Origin: Candidatus Saccharibacteria bacterium UBA3749
GTDB lineage: Bacteria > Patescibacteriota > Saccharimonadia > Saccharimonadales > Saccharimonadaceae
Length of the DNA: 29,147 bases
Reading direction: 5' to 3'
NCBI GenBank assembly: GCA_002371235.1
Contig: DFGN01000018.1
Coordinates: 1 to 29,147 of the forward strand
A model generated the notes under the pieces. It searched no databases. It saw nothing but the letters and a program-made list of their open reading frames with translations, and was not told where the DNA came from. Position numbers and translations under genes: made by a program. Shown here in pieces: positions 7,170 to 15,353 of this stretch; within the stretch, counting starts at the first letter, position 1, and every line of letters starts with the position of its first letter.

Positions 7170-7775
7170 CTACAAACTAGTACGATTTTCTAAAGCGGCG
7201 CTAAGAGTAATTTGATCGGCATAAGATAGATCGACACCAAGCGGCAAACCACGCGCAAGGCGAGTTAGTTTCAAGTTAGGATTCTGTTCGTGGAGAATTT
7301 TCTCAAGGTAGAGAGCGGTTGATTCTCCCTCAACCGAAGGATTAGTAGCGATAATGATCTCCTTTACATTATCGGTGTTCGAACGCTTGATAAGTTCGCC
7401 AATATGGAGTTGTTCTGGCGTAACTCCATCAATCGGCGAAATTGCGCCGCCTAGAACATGATATGTTCCATGATAAGCATGCGTTGACTCAATCGCATAA
7501 ATATCGAGCGCTTCCTCTACAACCATTATTGTGGTTTTATCGCGCCCAGGGTCTGAATAGAGCGGCGACACATCAGCGTCTGCATCAATCAAGGCAAAGG
7601 TTACTGGACAAGATTTAACGCCGGAGTGAAGTTGATTTAGTGCCTCAGCGATTTCGTCGGAGATTTGAGGATCGGTTTTAAAAAGATAGTATGCATATCG
7701 CTCTGCTGTCCTCGGCCCCACACCAGGAAGTCTCGACAATGCATCGATTGCACGAGTAAGAGCCTGAGGCAACAT
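7170..7775 (-). CDS. recR: Recombination mediator protein RecR, zinc-site variant
   Basis: A 201-aa protein of the RecFOR pathway that helps load RecA on gapped DNA. It has an N-terminal helix-hairpin-helix (LSRLPGVGPRTAERYA, 13-28), a central region, and a Toprim domain with VVEEALDIYAIE at 85-96 and the ATNPSVEGE acidic site at 143-151. Length is normal, but of the four zinc-finger cysteines only C56 remains; the equivalents of E. coli C60, C69 and C72 read as T59, S70 and Y73. Met at 7775 is chosen because it follows the ybaB stop by one base and matches the family N-terminus. It is last in an operon with the membrane protein and ybaB, and ybaB-recR is a classic pair. Confidence 0.95.
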   Translation of the reverse strand: MLPQALTRAIDALSRLPGVGPRTAERYAYYLFKTDPQISDEIAEALNQLHSGVKSCPVTFALIDADADVSPLYSDPGRDKTTIMVVEEALDIYAIESTHAYHGTYHVLGGAISPIDGVTPEQLHIGELIKRSNTDNVKEIIIATNPSVEGESTALYLEKILHEQNPNLKLTRLARGLPLGVDLSYADQITLSAALENRTSL

Positions 7776-7776
7776 G

Positions 7777-8082
7777 TTACATTCCGCCAAGACCAAGATT
7801 GCCAAGACCACCCATTAGTGGTTTCATTTTGTCGGTAGCAATTTCCTGTGCTTTTGCAAAGCCATCACGCATACAGTTTTCAATCCAGCGTTCTAGCTCA
7901 TGAATATCATCTAAATCGATTTTCTCTGGGTCTATTGTAACTTTCTTGACTTTTAATTCGCCACTAATCTGTACCACAACGGCACCATCGCCAGCCTCAA
8001 CTTCGACGATCTCGTTCTTGAGCTCTTTCTGAGCTTTACGTAGTTGGTTTAATAGCTTCATTTGATCTAGTTTCTGTCCCAT
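7777..8082 (-). CDS. ybaB: YbaB/EbfC family nucleoid-associated protein
   Basis: A 101-aa small dimeric DNA-binding protein, typically encoded just before recR, as here. It has the family pattern of an N-terminal helix (residues 1-30), a central beta sheet with GDGAVVVQISGELKVKKVTIDP at 31-52, and a C-terminal helix; the last 14 residues are Gly/Leu/Met-rich. The AAGGAG ribosome binding site lies 6 nt before the ATG, inside the end of the preceding gene, and recR starts one base after the stop. Its exact role is unsettled in any bacterium; it is thought to affect nucleoid structure or recombination. Confidence 0.93.
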   Translation of the reverse strand: MGQKLDQMKLLNQLRKAQKELKNEIVEVEAGDGAVVVQISGELKVKKVTIDPEKIDLDDIHELERWIENCMRDGFAKAQEIATDKMKPLMGGLGNLGLGGM

Positions 8083-8083
8083 T

Positions 8084-9526
8084 TTACTCTCCTTCTTTAG
8101 GGGTTACAGTATATAGATAAATTATAGCAGAATTATCTCTTTTTGGCGAGACGATAATGCGTTCTAGCGAATAACCCTCCGGTTGCTTATTAGAGAGCAT
8201 GGCAAGTTTAGTTGGCCTCATTTCGTTTAGTTCATTAATAACGACAAGATTAGATTTCGATTCTAGTATTTTGTAAAAATCATAGTTATTATTTACGAGT
8301 AAAGTCCCTTCATCCAAATTCTGGTTTATAACATCAATATTGTCAGTAAAAAGTTCAGAAATAATCGGATTATACCTATAACCATAGATATAATGCAGGA
8401 GACCGGGGATAATGATTAGTGCGAATAGGATAGTGAGTGGTAAAAGAGCGGAAATCCTTGCGTATGGGTTCTCAGGGAAAAGTCCATACCATTTTTCAAG
8501 CAGATACTTAATCCCATGTGCGATCAGTATCGAAAATGGCAGTATAAAGAACACAATTGCATCCGGATTGAAGCCGGTAATAATAATACAAAAAACGAAT
8601 AGAATGGAGGCGATGGAATTGCGTGACGCGAAGAAACCTTTAGTGGTGGATAATAGGCCTATCATTACCAGCGCAAAATTTGGTAAACTGATAAGTGGTG
8701 AAAGAAAAACATTTTCAGTAGTATTATGCCACGAGAACAATGGCGCTAGGCCCATTGAGATATTGCCGAAGAAATGTGAAACTTCAAAATCGCGTGAGAA
8801 TAATAAAGCCATAATGGTATCTGGATGGTGGATTATACTGATTCCGAGTATAATAAAGCCGCTAAGAATCATTATGATGACGATGATAAGCGGGAGTCTC
8901 GGCAGATTTTTAACAATGAATCTGAGGTGAGGTTGCAGTAAGACGAATAGAACACAAAAAATCGCAAAATAAATCATGTATGGCGTAAAAATTGCGCATA
9001 GTAAAGCAATTGCAAAAGCGAAACTATATAGCGGCTTCGGACGTTTCTCGCCTTGGATCTTGGAGCCCAACCACAGAAGCAAGGTTGGCCAGAACACAAG
9101 CATGATAAGCGGAGTGCCAGATCCAGCCAGGAATAAGAAAGGCGTTGATAATACGACAAGACACGATGATAACAATGAGACATTACTCTTGAACCATCTA
9201 TTAAGTAGTAGAATAAGAAGAAAACCGAGTAGTAGGCCGACTAAGATGCTGGGGAGTTTAACTGCATAGGTCGATAAACCAAAAATCGAAATGGAAAGCT
9301 TCTGAAGCAAACGGTAAGGCAAATCAACTAAATCACCATTCACGATACCATCGCTCCCAAGATAATAAGAACTTGTCGCTGAATCAATTTCAGCTTGCGA
9401 TAGCCCATTTTGTGCAAAAAGTGGTAGGACTAATAGCAGCATAATGAATGCTAACCCTAAGATAACATAACCAATAACAAACCGGTAACGATACAAAAAA
9501 AGTTTGGTAATAGGTTTTTTCTTCAC
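8084..9526 (-). CDS. GT-C-type polytopic membrane protein, PMT/ArnT-like
   Basis: A 480-aa protein with about 11-12 hydrophobic helices and a hydrophilic C-terminal domain of about 100 residues, probably extracellular. After the first helix it has an exposed loop with LSQAEIDSATSS (43-54), in the place of the acidic catalytic motif of lipid-linked-sugar glycosyltransferases. Then comes the family-like pattern of LPYRLLQKLSISIFG and KLPSILVGLL. This suggests a dolichol/undecaprenyl-phosphate-sugar mannosyl- or arabinosyltransferase-like enzyme, but the DE/DD pair is not clear, so substrate and activity are unknown. ATG at 9526 follows TGC-TATAAT by 6 nt. The stop is immediately followed by ybaB. 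Confidence 0.65.
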   Translation of the reverse strand: MKKKPITKLFLYRYRFVIGYVILGLAFIMLLLVLPLFAQNGLSQAEIDSATSSYYLGSDGIVNGDLVDLPYRLLQKLSISIFGLSTYAVKLPSILVGLLLGFLLILLLNRWFKSNVSLLSSCLVVLSTPFLFLAGSGTPLIMLVFWPTLLLWLGSKIQGEKRPKPLYSFAFAIALLCAIFTPYMIYFAIFCVLFVLLQPHLRFIVKNLPRLPLIIVIIMILSGFIILGISIIHHPDTIMALLFSRDFEVSHFFGNISMGLAPLFSWHNTTENVFLSPLISLPNFALVMIGLLSTTKGFFASRNSIASILFVFCIIITGFNPDAIVFFILPFSILIAHGIKYLLEKWYGLFPENPYARISALLPLTILFALIIIPGLLHYIYGYRYNPIISELFTDNIDVINQNLDEGTLLVNNNYDFYKILESKSNLVVINELNEMRPTKLAMLSNKQPEGYSLERIIVSPKRDNSAIIYLYTVTPKEGE

Positions 9527-9532
9527 ATAAGT

Positions 9533-9538
9533 ATTATA
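9533..9538 (-). promoter_or_regulatory. Extended -10 promoter of the membrane protein-ybaB-recR operon
   Basis: TGC-TATAAT on the minus strand, 6 nt before the ATG at 9526; it overlaps the stop-codon region of dnaB. Leaderless configuration. Confidence 0.65.
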
Positions 9539-9541
9539 GCA

Positions 9542-10909
9542 CTATTCGTGCTCGGTATCAAGCGACATAAAACGAAGCAATTCTGGATGAAAATATAGTT
9601 CAATTTTACCAACTGGGCCATGGCGGTGTTTGGAGATTAGTAGTTCGGTAATATGGGTCTCTTCATAATTGTCATCGTTTTGGCGATAATAATCAGGTCG
9701 ATGTAGAAACATTACTAGGTCAGCATCCTGCTCGATAGAACCAGACTCGCGTAAGTCGGATAAGACCGGTCGCGGATCGTCGCGCCCGGTAACACTACGT
9801 GAGAGCTGTGCAAGGGCGATGACAGGAATTTTTAATTCCCTAGCTAGAATTTTCAATCCACGCGAAATCTCGGTAACCTCTTGTACGCGATTGCCTTTAT
9901 AGCGATCGGAACCTTGCAGAAGCTGCAAGTAATCAATAATTACGATACCGATATCGTGGTCGTGCATAGCACGTCTGGCCTTGTTGCGTAGTTCCATGAT
10001 TGTCATAGAGCTCGTATCGTCAATGTAAATCGGCAAATCATCCATCTCATCCATAGCATCTCCCATTTTCTGGAATTCCTCGTCTGTAAGATTGCCAGTT
10101 CGCATCTTCCAGTTGTCAATCCCTGAAACATCAGAAATCATCCTATCGATAATCTCGTTTGAACCCATCTCCAATGAAAAGAACAAGACACCTTTTCGAT
10201 TAATACTAGCAATATTGTAGGCCAAGTTCTGCGCAAAAGTTGTTTTACCCATGGCTGGGCGGGCACCAATGATGACAAGGTCACCTTTTTGAAATCCAGC
10301 CGTCTTCTTATCCAAATCGCGAAAACCAGTTTTAAGTCCTCGTAAAGCCCCTTTATTCTTGTGCAACTCATCGATTCGGTCAAACGCATCAGCGAGCAAT
10401 TGATCGATAGAAACGTAATCGCTTTTAACAATCTTATCGGAAACCTCAAACAGTTCTCGCTCGGCAGAACCAATTAACTCATCCGGATTAGCATCGTCTT
10501 GATAGGCCTTTTCGGCGATATTAGTGCCGGCCTTAATTAAGCGTCGCCGTGTGGAAGTTTTCTCGATAATTTCGGCATAAGCCTTGGCGTGTGATGCGGC
10601 TGGAACGAAATTTGATAACTCAGCAAGATAAGAGGCCTTACCAATTCTATCTAGCTGTTTCTTGGATTTTAATTCGGCAGTTAGTGTTAGTAAATCGATT
10701 GGTTTATGACTATCATACAGGTCGACGATAGCGCTAAAAATAATCTGATGTCTTTCGTCATAAAAGTCACTCGGCTTGACTATGGTCAAGATTTCTGGCA
10801 AAACATCATTATTGATAATTAGCGCACCTAGCAAAGATTTTTCCGCCACATCGTCATGTGGTGTAACTCGACCTCCACTATTTTTAGAATGGGCTTGTTC
10901 CTCCATCAT
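9542..10909 (-). CDS. dnaB: Replicative DNA helicase DnaB
   Basis: A 455-aa hexameric 5'-3' helicase of the replication fork. The N-terminal helical domain begins with DVAEKSLLGALI (20-31) and the linker region follows at 120-200. The RecA-like ATPase domain has Walker A GARPAMGKT at 215-223, then FFSLEM, the Walker B-type IVIIDYLQLL, the ALAQLSR segment and the SGSIEQDADLVMFLHR arginine-finger region. No intein is present. Two adjacent ATGs (10909, 10906) are possible; GAGGT lies about 7 nt upstream. The start overlaps the dnaX end by 26 bp. A TGA-TATAAT at 10927-10932 inside dnaX could give dnaB an additional promoter of its own. Identification is secure. Confidence 0.97.
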   Translation of the reverse strand: MMEEQAHSKNSGGRVTPHDDVAEKSLLGALIINNDVLPEILTIVKPSDFYDERHQIIFSAIVDLYDSHKPIDLLTLTAELKSKKQLDRIGKASYLAELSNFVPAASHAKAYAEIIEKTSTRRRLIKAGTNIAEKAYQDDANPDELIGSAERELFEVSDKIVKSDYVSIDQLLADAFDRIDELHKNKGALRGLKTGFRDLDKKTAGFQKGDLVIIGARPAMGKTTFAQNLAYNIASINRKGVLFFSLEMGSNEIIDRMISDVSGIDNWKMRTGNLTDEEFQKMGDAMDEMDDLPIYIDDTSSMTIMELRNKARRAMHDHDIGIVIIDYLQLLQGSDRYKGNRVQEVTEISRGLKILARELKIPVIALAQLSRSVTGRDDPRPVLSDLRESGSIEQDADLVMFLHRPDYYRQNDDNYEETHITELLISKHRHGPVGKIELYFHPELLRFMSLDTEHE

Positions 10910-12335
10910 TTATTACCTCACCGCCCATTATATCAGATATCTTCGAAATGGTTTCATCTTTCTTTTCGGTTAAGGGTAAATCAGATATCTCGTGTATTGT
11001 AATTTTTACATTGTCAGAAATAGCATTGAACAAAATCTTCTTATTATTCTCCCTGGTTAAAATTGTCCTCACGATGCGTTTAGTAGGATAAATATGTAGG
11101 GTTACACCATCAAAAACATGTTGAGTTTTTAAAAGTTGTGAATATACAGCATCACTCAGTGACTGAACTTTGTCTAGGTAGCCTTGCCAGTCAAAATCAT
11201 GGGATGGGGGCGGAGTGATCGACTTATCTTCAGTTGCAGAATTGGATTGTGTCTGTTGTTTAGGCTGTGTATATGGCTCGATTTGCGCGTGTTGCTCTGG
11301 TTGTGGTTGCGGTTTGGGCTGTGTCTGTTGCGCAGATCTTGCTTGTTGAGTATGTTGCACCTGTGAAGTTGCAGGTCTAACCTGGGCTGCGTCATTATTT
11401 ATGGACGGCTGCACTGGATTAATTAATGCTACGAGTAGTTTTGCTTCTGCATAAGGTGATTTTACTTCTGGGAGTCTGGATAATAGCTGAATCAGCTCGG
11501 GGCTGGGGTCTGCAACGATCGTGCGTAGCATTTCCTCGGCAATCGTCTCAGCTTTGATACCAGAGTTTAGCAAATCCTTCAACCGCTTTGTAATTGATGT
11601 AACATCCTGAACCTTAAATGCGTTCAAAAGATCAGCAATAATCTCATCTTGGGGTAGGCCTAAAGCACTCAAAACAAGTTCGGCCGTTATTTGCTTATCT
11701 GAAAGTGTAGAAATCTGATCGAGCAACGACAATGAATCTCTAAATGAGCCGCCACCCCGTCGCACTATAATCTTGATAGCATCATCATCAATCGGAATCT
11801 TTTCTTTCTCGACAATCTGCTTCAAATGATTAAACATCGTCTCATCGTCGGCCAACTTGAAAGTAAAGCACTGTGCTCTCGACGTAATCGTAATCGGTAC
11901 TTTATATACATCAGTGGTCGCCATAATGAAGACAACATGCGCTGGCGGCTCTTCCAAAGTCTTGAGTAGCGCATTAAAGGCTTCTTTGGTTAGCATGTGA
12001 ACTTCATCGATAATGTAAACCTTATATTTGCCACTAGTGGGTGCTATTGCAGCCTTTTCGCGGAGTTCACGGATGTTATCAATACCACGATTGCTGGCGC
12101 CATCGATTTCGATAATGTCAATATAATCATCTTCAATCTCGTACTTGAAACCATTAATCTCGTGAGCGAGAATCCTTGCCACAGAAGTCTTGCCACATCC
12201 CCTCGGGCCAACAAATAGATAAGCATGGCCAATTTTACCCTGTTCAAGGGCTTTTAGTAAGGGATTTGTGACTTGCTCTTGTCCTACTACATCACTAAGC
12301 TTTACGGGACGATATCTTCTATAGAGTGACTTCAT
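10884..12335 (-). CDS. dnaX: DNA polymerase III subunit gamma/tau, lacking the zinc module
   Basis: A 483-aa AAA+ clamp-loader ATPase. Walker A GPRGCGKT is at 43-50, Walker B IIDEVHML at 108-115, then LKTLEEPP at 124-131 and the TSRAQCF segment with the SRC-like arginine finger. The usual four-cysteine zinc module between the first AAA+ helix and DVIEIDAASNRG is missing: residues 51-80 contain no cysteine and the segment is short. After domain III comes a Gln/Pro-rich linker (about 325-390) and a small C-terminal domain, so this is a tau-like form. Met at 12335 is preferred over the ATG at 12353 because MKSLYRRYRP is the family N-terminus and TATAAT lies 6 nt upstream. Confidence 0.96.
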   Translation of the reverse strand: MKSLYRRYRPVKLSDVVGQEQVTNPLLKALEQGKIGHAYLFVGPRGCGKTSVARILAHEINGFKYEIEDDYIDIIEIDGASNRGIDNIRELREKAAIAPTSGKYKVYIIDEVHMLTKEAFNALLKTLEEPPAHVVFIMATTDVYKVPITITSRAQCFTFKLADDETMFNHLKQIVEKEKIPIDDDAIKIIVRRGGGSFRDSLSLLDQISTLSDKQITAELVLSALGLPQDEIIADLLNAFKVQDVTSITKRLKDLLNSGIKAETIAEEMLRTIVADPSPELIQLLSRLPEVKSPYAEAKLLVALINPVQPSINNDAAQVRPATSQVQHTQQARSAQQTQPKPQPQPEQHAQIEPYTQPKQQTQSNSATEDKSITPPPSHDFDWQGYLDKVQSLSDAVYSQLLKTQHVFDGVTLHIYPTKRIVRTILTRENNKKILFNAISDNVKITIHEISDLPLTEKKDETISKISDIMGGEVINDGGTSPF

Positions 12336-12341
12336 AAAAAT

Positions 12342-12347
12342 ATTATA
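12342..12347 (-). promoter_or_regulatory. -10 promoter of dnaX-dnaB
   Basis: TATAAT on the minus strand with 6 nt to the dnaX ATG at 12335 and no ribosome binding site between. The bases before the box are G/C-rich rather than TGN. Confidence 0.65.
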
Positions 12348-12387
12348 CCCCACCCCATTTTAAATTCAATAGAGATAATAACGCAAA

Positions 12388-12906
12388 TTACAGAGCGGCT
12401 TCCACGGCGGCCCAAGTAGCATCATTGTTGTTTGCAGGAATCACAACAGATACTTGAGAGCCTTCTCGCAAGTGAAAATAAGTCACGGAAGCATAGAGAA
12501 TTTGATACTCCTTGCCGGCTACCTCAACAAAATATTTGTCATCATGGTGCGTGAGAGTGCCAATTACGGTTTTTCTTTCAACTGGACCAATCTGTTTATA
12601 GAGGAACTTACCATCCTCCGTGATAGTTAACTTCATAATATCGCCTTCAACTAGCTTTGACTTAGAAGCATAGTTGGCGGGTACGGGATAATTCTTGCCG
12701 TCAGGACCAATCATAATCTGGCCATCAAAGATACCCTCAATAATCTTGCCTTCTGGGCTAGAAACAACGGTCTCACGTGGCGCAGAAATTGTCTCACCAT
12801 CACCGAGAATCGAAATCAAAAGCTCCTTCGCGGCGGATAAATTAGTCTCTGCTTCACTGAGCAGGCTGCGTAAACGCTTTATTTGTTTTTCTGGTATTTC
12901 AGACAT
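12388..12906 (-). CDS. Small conserved-looking cytoplasmic protein of unknown function
   Basis: A 172-aa protein that I do not recognise. Residues 4-35 form a charged helix that could be a short coiled coil, followed by a Ser/Pro-rich linker (40-52). The rest is predicted to be beta-rich, with two similar-looking barrel-like parts (about 54-105 and 108-172) containing GQIMIGPDGKNYPVP and GTLTHHDDKYFVEVAGKEYQ. The second part has the feel of an OB/SH3-like nucleic-acid-binding fold, but no motif proves it. There is no signal peptide or membrane segment. Two adjacent ATGs exist; the second (12906) is chosen for its spacing to GAGGTG. A TATAAT at 12940-12945 would give a leader of about 27 nt, unlike most neighbours. 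It precedes dnaX. Confidence 0.7.
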   Translation of the reverse strand: MSEIPEKQIKRLRSLLSEAETNLSAAKELLISILGDGETISAPRETVVSSPEGKIIEGIFDGQIMIGPDGKNYPVPANYASKSKLVEGDIMKLTITEDGKFLYKQIGPVERKTVIGTLTHHDDKYFVEVAGKEYQILYASVTYFHLREGSQVSVVIPANNNDATWAAVEAAL

Positions 12907-12939
12907 CACCTCGCATTCCTGTCTAAATATAGTATTAAT

Positions 12940-12945
12940 ATTATA
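12940..12945 (-). promoter_or_regulatory. -10 promoter of the gene at 12388-12906
   Basis: TATAAT on the minus strand. The distance to the ATG leaves room for a short leader carrying the GAGGTG ribosome binding site. Confidence 0.5.
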
Positions 12946-13038
12946 ATATACCTTGCCGCACTCAAAGTCAAGTATTTTTTTGTAAAGTTTTCCACGCTAA
13001 AAACAGTGGTAGTCGTAAAAATGTTGTAAAAATTACAA

Positions 13039-14091
13039 TTATTCGGACTTCCAAAGCCCTGTGTGTTTTTTTCCGTCAAAGATCATGGTTGGAATACCTC
13101 TGACCTTCAGCTGATTCTCGATAATACTTTTATTCTCGGTCATTTTATCGGTAATTTCGGGGAAATCAACAATTTTATGTACCTCAGCCATACTGTCCTC
13201 ATCAAAACCTGCCTCTATTAGCCAAGATTCAATCTTGTTGATTGCATCCTTTTTGGAATAGTCGTTAAGGAATCTATCCTGATAGGAAATCCCCTCACTA
13301 TTTTTGTCCGTGAAAATCCGATCGATAATTAATAATGAAAGCCCAGAGCGAATCTGCTCTACCGCAAACATGTATCGAACAATTATTTCGGAATTCTTAA
13401 ATTTATAGTTCCCCTCTGCATCCTGGATGGCAAAAGGAACCAATCGTACATTGTACTTATCGAAGAACCCGGCAGCTTTCTGGTTGCGGTAGGATATCAT
13501 GCAGACTGAACAGAGTGGATCAAAAATATCAATAGCAGCTGGCGCCTCATCGGTATTGTTGCCACTTGCGTCAATATAATTGAAATTATAATCGTCTGGA
13601 TTGTATGATTTAAACTTATCTGGGATAGCTTCAAAAATCTCGCCCCATTCGGTAAACCATCGCCCAGCCGCCTCGAGCGGGTTCTGAGGTTCGGATTCAT
13701 CGATTGAGCAGATTTCGGATCCAAGCGTGCAAGCCGAAGGCTTAGTTACATTACATGAACCTAATGCCCAAAGAGCCAGTAGCGACTTGATAGCGGTTAG
13801 AATTGCCCAGATTGTAACGATAACTATTACGACAGACAACACTTCAATTAGAACCGAAAGTGGTCGCACAAGTTTCGGATGCTTTAGCATTATCTTTGAA
13901 AGTAGGGTGTTTTTGATATCCTCTTTAAATCCTGTCTCACATTTTTGTAGACGAACCTTTTTAGAAAGACACCCCCAGGCCTTTTTCATTGCTTTAAGAT
14001 ATGCTTTGCCGACGTGCGGCTTAAAGATTGATATTCCGGCTACAAATATTCCAATTAAAGCCAGAATGATAAATGCAGCTATACAGACCAT
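13039..14091 (-). CDS. Membrane-anchored DsbA-like thiol-disulfide oxidoreductase
   Basis: A 350-aa protein with two hydrophobic segments (about 3-23 and 78-111) joined by a Lys/Arg-rich loop, which predicts an extracellular C-terminal domain. That domain has a thioredoxin-fold active site CSVC (C194, C197) after DIFDPL, an inserted helical part (about 235-320), and the cis-proline segment GIPTMIF with P334, as in DsbA/DsbG-like proteins. It probably forms or repairs disulfides in exported proteins. Extra cysteines C113, C121 and C128 lie in the extracellular stem just after the second membrane segment, and might relay electrons in place of a DsbB/VKOR partner, which is not seen here. The -10 box (TAAAAT) is 9 nt before the ATG. 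Confidence 0.8.
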   Translation of the reverse strand: MVCIAAFIILALIGIFVAGISIFKPHVGKAYLKAMKKAWGCLSKKVRLQKCETGFKEDIKNTLLSKIMLKHPKLVRPLSVLIEVLSVVIVIVTIWAILTAIKSLLALWALGSCNVTKPSACTLGSEICSIDESEPQNPLEAAGRWFTEWGEIFEAIPDKFKSYNPDDYNFNYIDASGNNTDEAPAAIDIFDPLCSVCMISYRNQKAAGFFDKYNVRLVPFAIQDAEGNYKFKNSEIIVRYMFAVEQIRSGLSLLIIDRIFTDKNSEGISYQDRFLNDYSKKDAINKIESWLIEAGFDEDSMAEVHKIVDFPEITDKMTENKSIIENQLKVRGIPTMIFDGKKHTGLWKSE

Positions 14092-14100
14092 ATTGAGATT

Positions 14101-14106
14101 ATTTTA
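14101..14106 (-). promoter_or_regulatory. Extended -10 promoter of the DsbA-like gene
   Basis: TGC-TAAAAT on the minus strand, 9 nt before the ATG at 14091, immediately downstream of the aminotransferase-like gene. Confidence 0.5.
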
Positions 14107-14109
14107 GCA

Positions 14110-15273
14110 CTAATGGATTATTTTTTCCATAACTTTTTTGACTTTATCGATATCTGCAGTAGTATTATGTAGGCCAAGCGAAAATCTCACTAGCGGCGGC
14201 AAATGCAAAACGTGGTCTAGGTAATAGTGGGCGCAAAAGTATCCAGTTCTTGCCATAATATTCTCTCGTGATAAAGCACTACCAAGCATATGTGAATCAA
14301 CTCCCTCAACATAAAAAGAGATGGTTGGATTAGGCGCTTGATTAACTAGATGAACTTTTGGCGAACTAGATAGATAATTATAGAGTTCAGTGTAATTAGT
14401 TTCTAGATCTTTCCAGGCTGACTTTGGTAGATTCATTAGCCATTTGAGTGCTGCATTTAGGCCGACAATTTCACCCCAGGCCTGTAGCCCAGCCTCAAAT
14501 CGTGTGTAGCGGTGTTCTTTACCTTCCGCCGAAAGAATATAACTGTCTTTCATTACATCGTCAACCATACCGCCGCCCAAGATTAGTTCATCCATTTTTG
14601 AAATCAAATCATTTTTCCATATAATTACACCAAGAGATGGAGCGTATAGTTTATGCGCAGAAAAACAAATTGCGTCAGGTTCGGTGGCATGTAGAATGTC
14701 AGAAGAATGTGCCATTGCCTGTGCCGCATCGATAATAACGATACCCTTAGCTTGGTGCACTTTTTTGATTAGTTCAGAGATGTTTAACAACTTGCGCCCA
14801 TCAAAATTAGAGGCACAGTTTAGTACTACGACGGCCTTGGTAAAATCGTATTTATCTAAATCGATTGACCCATCATCACGTCTACTAATTAACTCGCGCG
14901 GTAATCCTGTCCTTTTTGAAAAGGCGATGCTAGACAGAAACGGTGAGTTGTGTTCAATCTCGGTCGTGATGATTTTGTTAAAATTAGACGAATTAAGCTG
15001 AGACAAGATTAAATTAATACCATAAGTCGTATTCAATGTGAAGGAAACGGTATAGTTTTTTGGCTTTAGTCCGGCATACCTTAAGACAAGACTCCGAGTT
15101 TCTTCTACAATTTCATCAGTTATAACGCCCCATTTGTACTTTACGCGTTCGCCACAGGAATTGTGACTAGTATAGTAATTAGAAACTGCATCAATGACGC
15201 ATCGTGGCCGGAGGCTTTGACATGCCGCATCGAGATATACTTCCCCCTCTTTTAGGTAATCAAAATCTTTCAT
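14110..15273 (-). CDS. Class V aminotransferase-fold PLP enzyme, SufS-like cysteine desulfurase
   Basis: A 387-aa fold-type I PLP enzyme. The cofactor lysine is K208 in SAHKLYAPSLG; D182 and Q185 in IIDAAQAMAHSS bind the pyridine ring, H108 in EIEHNSPF stacks on it, and GGGMV at 233-237 is as in SufS/CsdA. C347 in ARTGYFCAHYYL sits at the catalytic cysteine position of group II desulfurases. It probably releases sulfur from cysteine for Fe-S clusters or tRNA thiolation. No SufU, IscU or MnmA gene lies beside it, so the acceptor is unknown, and another class V activity is possible. TATAAT lies 7 nt before the ATG. It reads towards the DsbA-like gene, 18 bp away, which has its own promoter. Confidence 0.82.
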   Translation of the reverse strand: MKDFDYLKEGEVYLDAACQSLRPRCVIDAVSNYYTSHNSCGERVKYKWGVITDEIVEETRSLVLRYAGLKPKNYTVSFTLNTTYGINLILSQLNSSNFNKIITTEIEHNSPFLSSIAFSKRTGLPRELISRRDDGSIDLDKYDFTKAVVVLNCASNFDGRKLLNISELIKKVHQAKGIVIIDAAQAMAHSSDILHATEPDAICFSAHKLYAPSLGVIIWKNDLISKMDELILGGGMVDDVMKDSYILSAEGKEHRYTRFEAGLQAWGEIVGLNAALKWLMNLPKSAWKDLETNYTELYNYLSSSPKVHLVNQAPNPTISFYVEGVDSHMLGSALSRENIMARTGYFCAHYYLDHVLHLPPLVRFSLGLHNTTADIDKVKKVMEKIIH

Positions 15274-15280
15274 GTTAATT

Positions 15281-15286
15281 ATTATA
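15281..15286 (-). promoter_or_regulatory. -10 promoter of the SufS-like gene
   Basis: TATAAT on the minus strand, 7 nt before the ATG at 15273, directly after the T-tract of the rplL terminator. Confidence 0.6.
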
Positions 15287-15290
15287 TAAC

Positions 15291-15316
15291 AAAAAACGCC
15301 CAGATGGGCGGTTTTT
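15291..15316 (-). terminator. Intrinsic terminator of rplJ-rplL
   Basis: A CGCCC/GGGCG stem at 15297-15310 (extendable by an A-T pair) with a tiny loop, followed on the minus strand by six T. A T-run on the other side makes it symmetric, so it could work both ways. Confidence 0.85.
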
Positions 15317-15353
15317 GTAAATTAGTCAACCATGTTTATACTAAGTTGTTTTG

